DNA from: Phycisphaera sp.
Lineage (GTDB): Bacteria; Planctomycetota; Phycisphaerae; Phycisphaerales; Zrk34
DNA: 64,000 nucleotides
Direction: 5' to 3'
Assembly: GCA_016125285.1 (NCBI GenBank)
Contig: WGMA01000002.1
Coordinates: forward strand, 1 to 64,000
The translations under genes were made by a program, and so were the position numbers. Every line of letters starts with the position of its first letter. Position 1 is the stretch's first letter. Under the pieces are notes generated by a model, which did not search any database, was not told the DNA's origin, and was given only the letters and a program-made list of their open reading frames with translations. Below are positions 63,701 through 64,000 of this stretch, piece after piece.

Positions 63701-64000
63701 CTGATCGCCGAGCGTGCAGCCGCCGCTGAGCGTCGCGCCGCGGCCGAACAGGTGTGACGCCAGGTCGAACGTGAACGCGCCGTCGTCCGTGCGATCGATG
63801 ACGCCGGCGAGCGGCACGCGCAGGTCGCGACCCGGCGTGTCGAACAGGATCGACGACGACCGCAGCACCACGCGGTCGAACGGCAGCTTCGTCGCGCCGC
63901 CGCTCGACGTGCCGCTCTTGAGGCGGCCGAGCGCGCCGATATCGACGTTGCCCTCGTTGTCGATCGCCACCGTCATCTGCACGCCCGACAGCGTCAGCGT
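60788..64000 (-). CDS. ydbH: YdbH-like AsmA-family envelope-bridging protein, N-terminus outside window
   Basis: At least 1,070 residues, open to the right edge; a GTG at 63982 is only the first start codon inside the window. The sequence is long, Asp/Thr/Val-rich beta sequence with repeated blocks (VTLAESDVVMPDIALDLRGIEAALP and VTVGDCDVVMPDIGLDVRGVHG are two copies of one unit). The C-terminal domain has LRFRDAEMVGQLLENADPRFRANDTL and ends in the LETRGEG region, as in YdbH. AsmA-like YdbH, TamB and YhdP carry phospholipids to the outer membrane. Gene order ydbH-ynbE-ydbL supports the identification. Confidence 0.85.
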   Translation of the reverse strand, partial: TLTLSGVQMTVAIDNEGNVDIGALGRLKSGTSSGGATKLPFDRVVLRSSSILFDTPGRDLRVPLAGVIDRTDDGAFTFDLASHLFGRGATLSGGCTLGDQSVALDDVRLVLHGADLTVPSTDIVLGGARVDVQLDGVIGASAVTVNVRPGSEVELQTAFAPLHQLRMQSSNPDQRWLRLSVGKDPICVTNGSGAWTVAAHGIGLAMNSTLMSLPDQGVVLRGMRGQMSVDVDVDAKGARVKAAAGSTLSLADLRLPLQASFVGPAARRGDTAWLTFLVGDTPAVLTLPADGKTWSVDAPAATVTLAESDVVMPDIALDLRGIEAALPVTAHIDATAATLRAMPGGTITVDAAQRLAGGITSPRRDQHAAAAGDAGVAADANADTPWLRCVIGATPTVVTLPTEGAWSIASPAADVTVGDCDVVMPDIGLDVRGVHGTTSLAAQIDAKRVVVNAMAGAAFTINEGRRLPGGVKLSPPAHANAPADHPAPPGAFASLDLVERDASLTIASGDWTLAMARFRVRVNPTDVNADGGDIAIDAFRTDMLLGMTARPSAVDVSPAEPFDIHADLAAMPGLRGLTAGPIALRVAPLADRAGPVLRYAAGVTSVGASVTTTNAIDVTADSVTAHAATLAATFDVRHDASSPRPDAALRYAIDVSLDGASLKESDLELATDQITLTLPVRSHADMPMTTGAFSTGPITLAGDTHPPMRGTASVVAQRLAFDTTWQVLDNVPATATGRVDARGAQVTATLPPTDLTDSAAVGRRFKALRGVEVTGTIAADATINYVDGKLDPHAKVTLKGVRFAEKTTKSVASGIDGVVVFNGLLPLSTPATQRLKIDTIQIGQDVKFTNGDVSFRIGGVNDLFVERVRVRFGEKGWWTAHAIRYDYEAPTIATEFYIEEMNLGDWMSVLTGEKITGTGQLYGRIPIVFRPDAGRKLLFGDGYLYAKSGKGELRFRDAEMVGQLLENADPRFRANDTLGKVRGQVVEALADFEYSMFRFDLIESDGDITLRLETRGEGRTGARQELGSFVVNWNHFEQNVNTYLFRKIPPERDADRAGRSLDRFFAPIER

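Overview
The window is 64 kb of high-G+C chromosome. Codon third positions are almost always G or C, which is why long shadow frames run opposite most genes. Gene content points to a Gram-negative-type bacterium, most likely a planctomycete (Phycisphaerae-like). The evidence is a giant FHA-type adhesin, a secreted PQQ-type propeller, an RseP-like protease of about 700 aa, a Gfo/Idh plus SSS pair, LpxL-type acyltransferase and outer-membrane lipoproteins. The phylum call is inferred from family resemblance only. I see no phage, transposase, rRNA or CRISPR array.

Layout. 1-9308: C-terminal 3.1k residues of a filamentous adhesin. 15245-9327 (minus): an eight-gene, partly overlapping operon. It holds SGNH hydrolase, a 43-aa DltX-like microprotein, MBOAT, carrier protein, GNAT, second carrier protein, SDR and adenylating ligase. 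This is a Dlt-type envelope acylation system with extra substrate-tailoring genes. 18496-15347: secreted methyltransferase-like/PQQ-propeller fusion. 24436-18603: rne-dxr-rseP. Then ptsI, metK and a conserved protein of unknown role. 29015-32585: tandem promoters, tRNA-Thr, tuf, rpmG, tRNA-Trp, secE (with an inserted PDZ-like domain), nusG. 32761-35851: coiled-coil/BRCT-like membrane protein, LpxL-type acyltransferase, lone receiver protein.

40969-35966 (minus): cinA, an M28 peptidase, a YpdA-type flavoprotein carrying an in-frame repeat element, and hslU. 41061-47976 (plus): phoH-pgpH-ybeY-corC followed by cysS. 47994-54395: zinc-ribbon/GYF-like membrane protein, parvulin lipoprotein, class I aminotransferase, coiled-coil protein and CysQ/HAL2-type phosphatase. 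56239-54944 (minus): DAHP synthase behind a complete attenuator, namely promoter, leader peptide rich in Phe/Tyr/Trp codons, antiterminator and terminator. 56328-60068: Gfo/Idh dehydrogenase and Na+/solute symporter, each bordered by copies of a double-hairpin repeat. 64000-60075 (minus): ydbH-ynbE-ydbL, an envelope-spanning phospholipid transport module, running off the right edge.

The strongest observations are the DltX-bearing acylation operon, the aromatic attenuator, the repeat inside a coding sequence and the PDZ-like SecE. Several genes have good -10 hexamers only 6-11 nt before the start codon, which suggests leaderless mRNAs.
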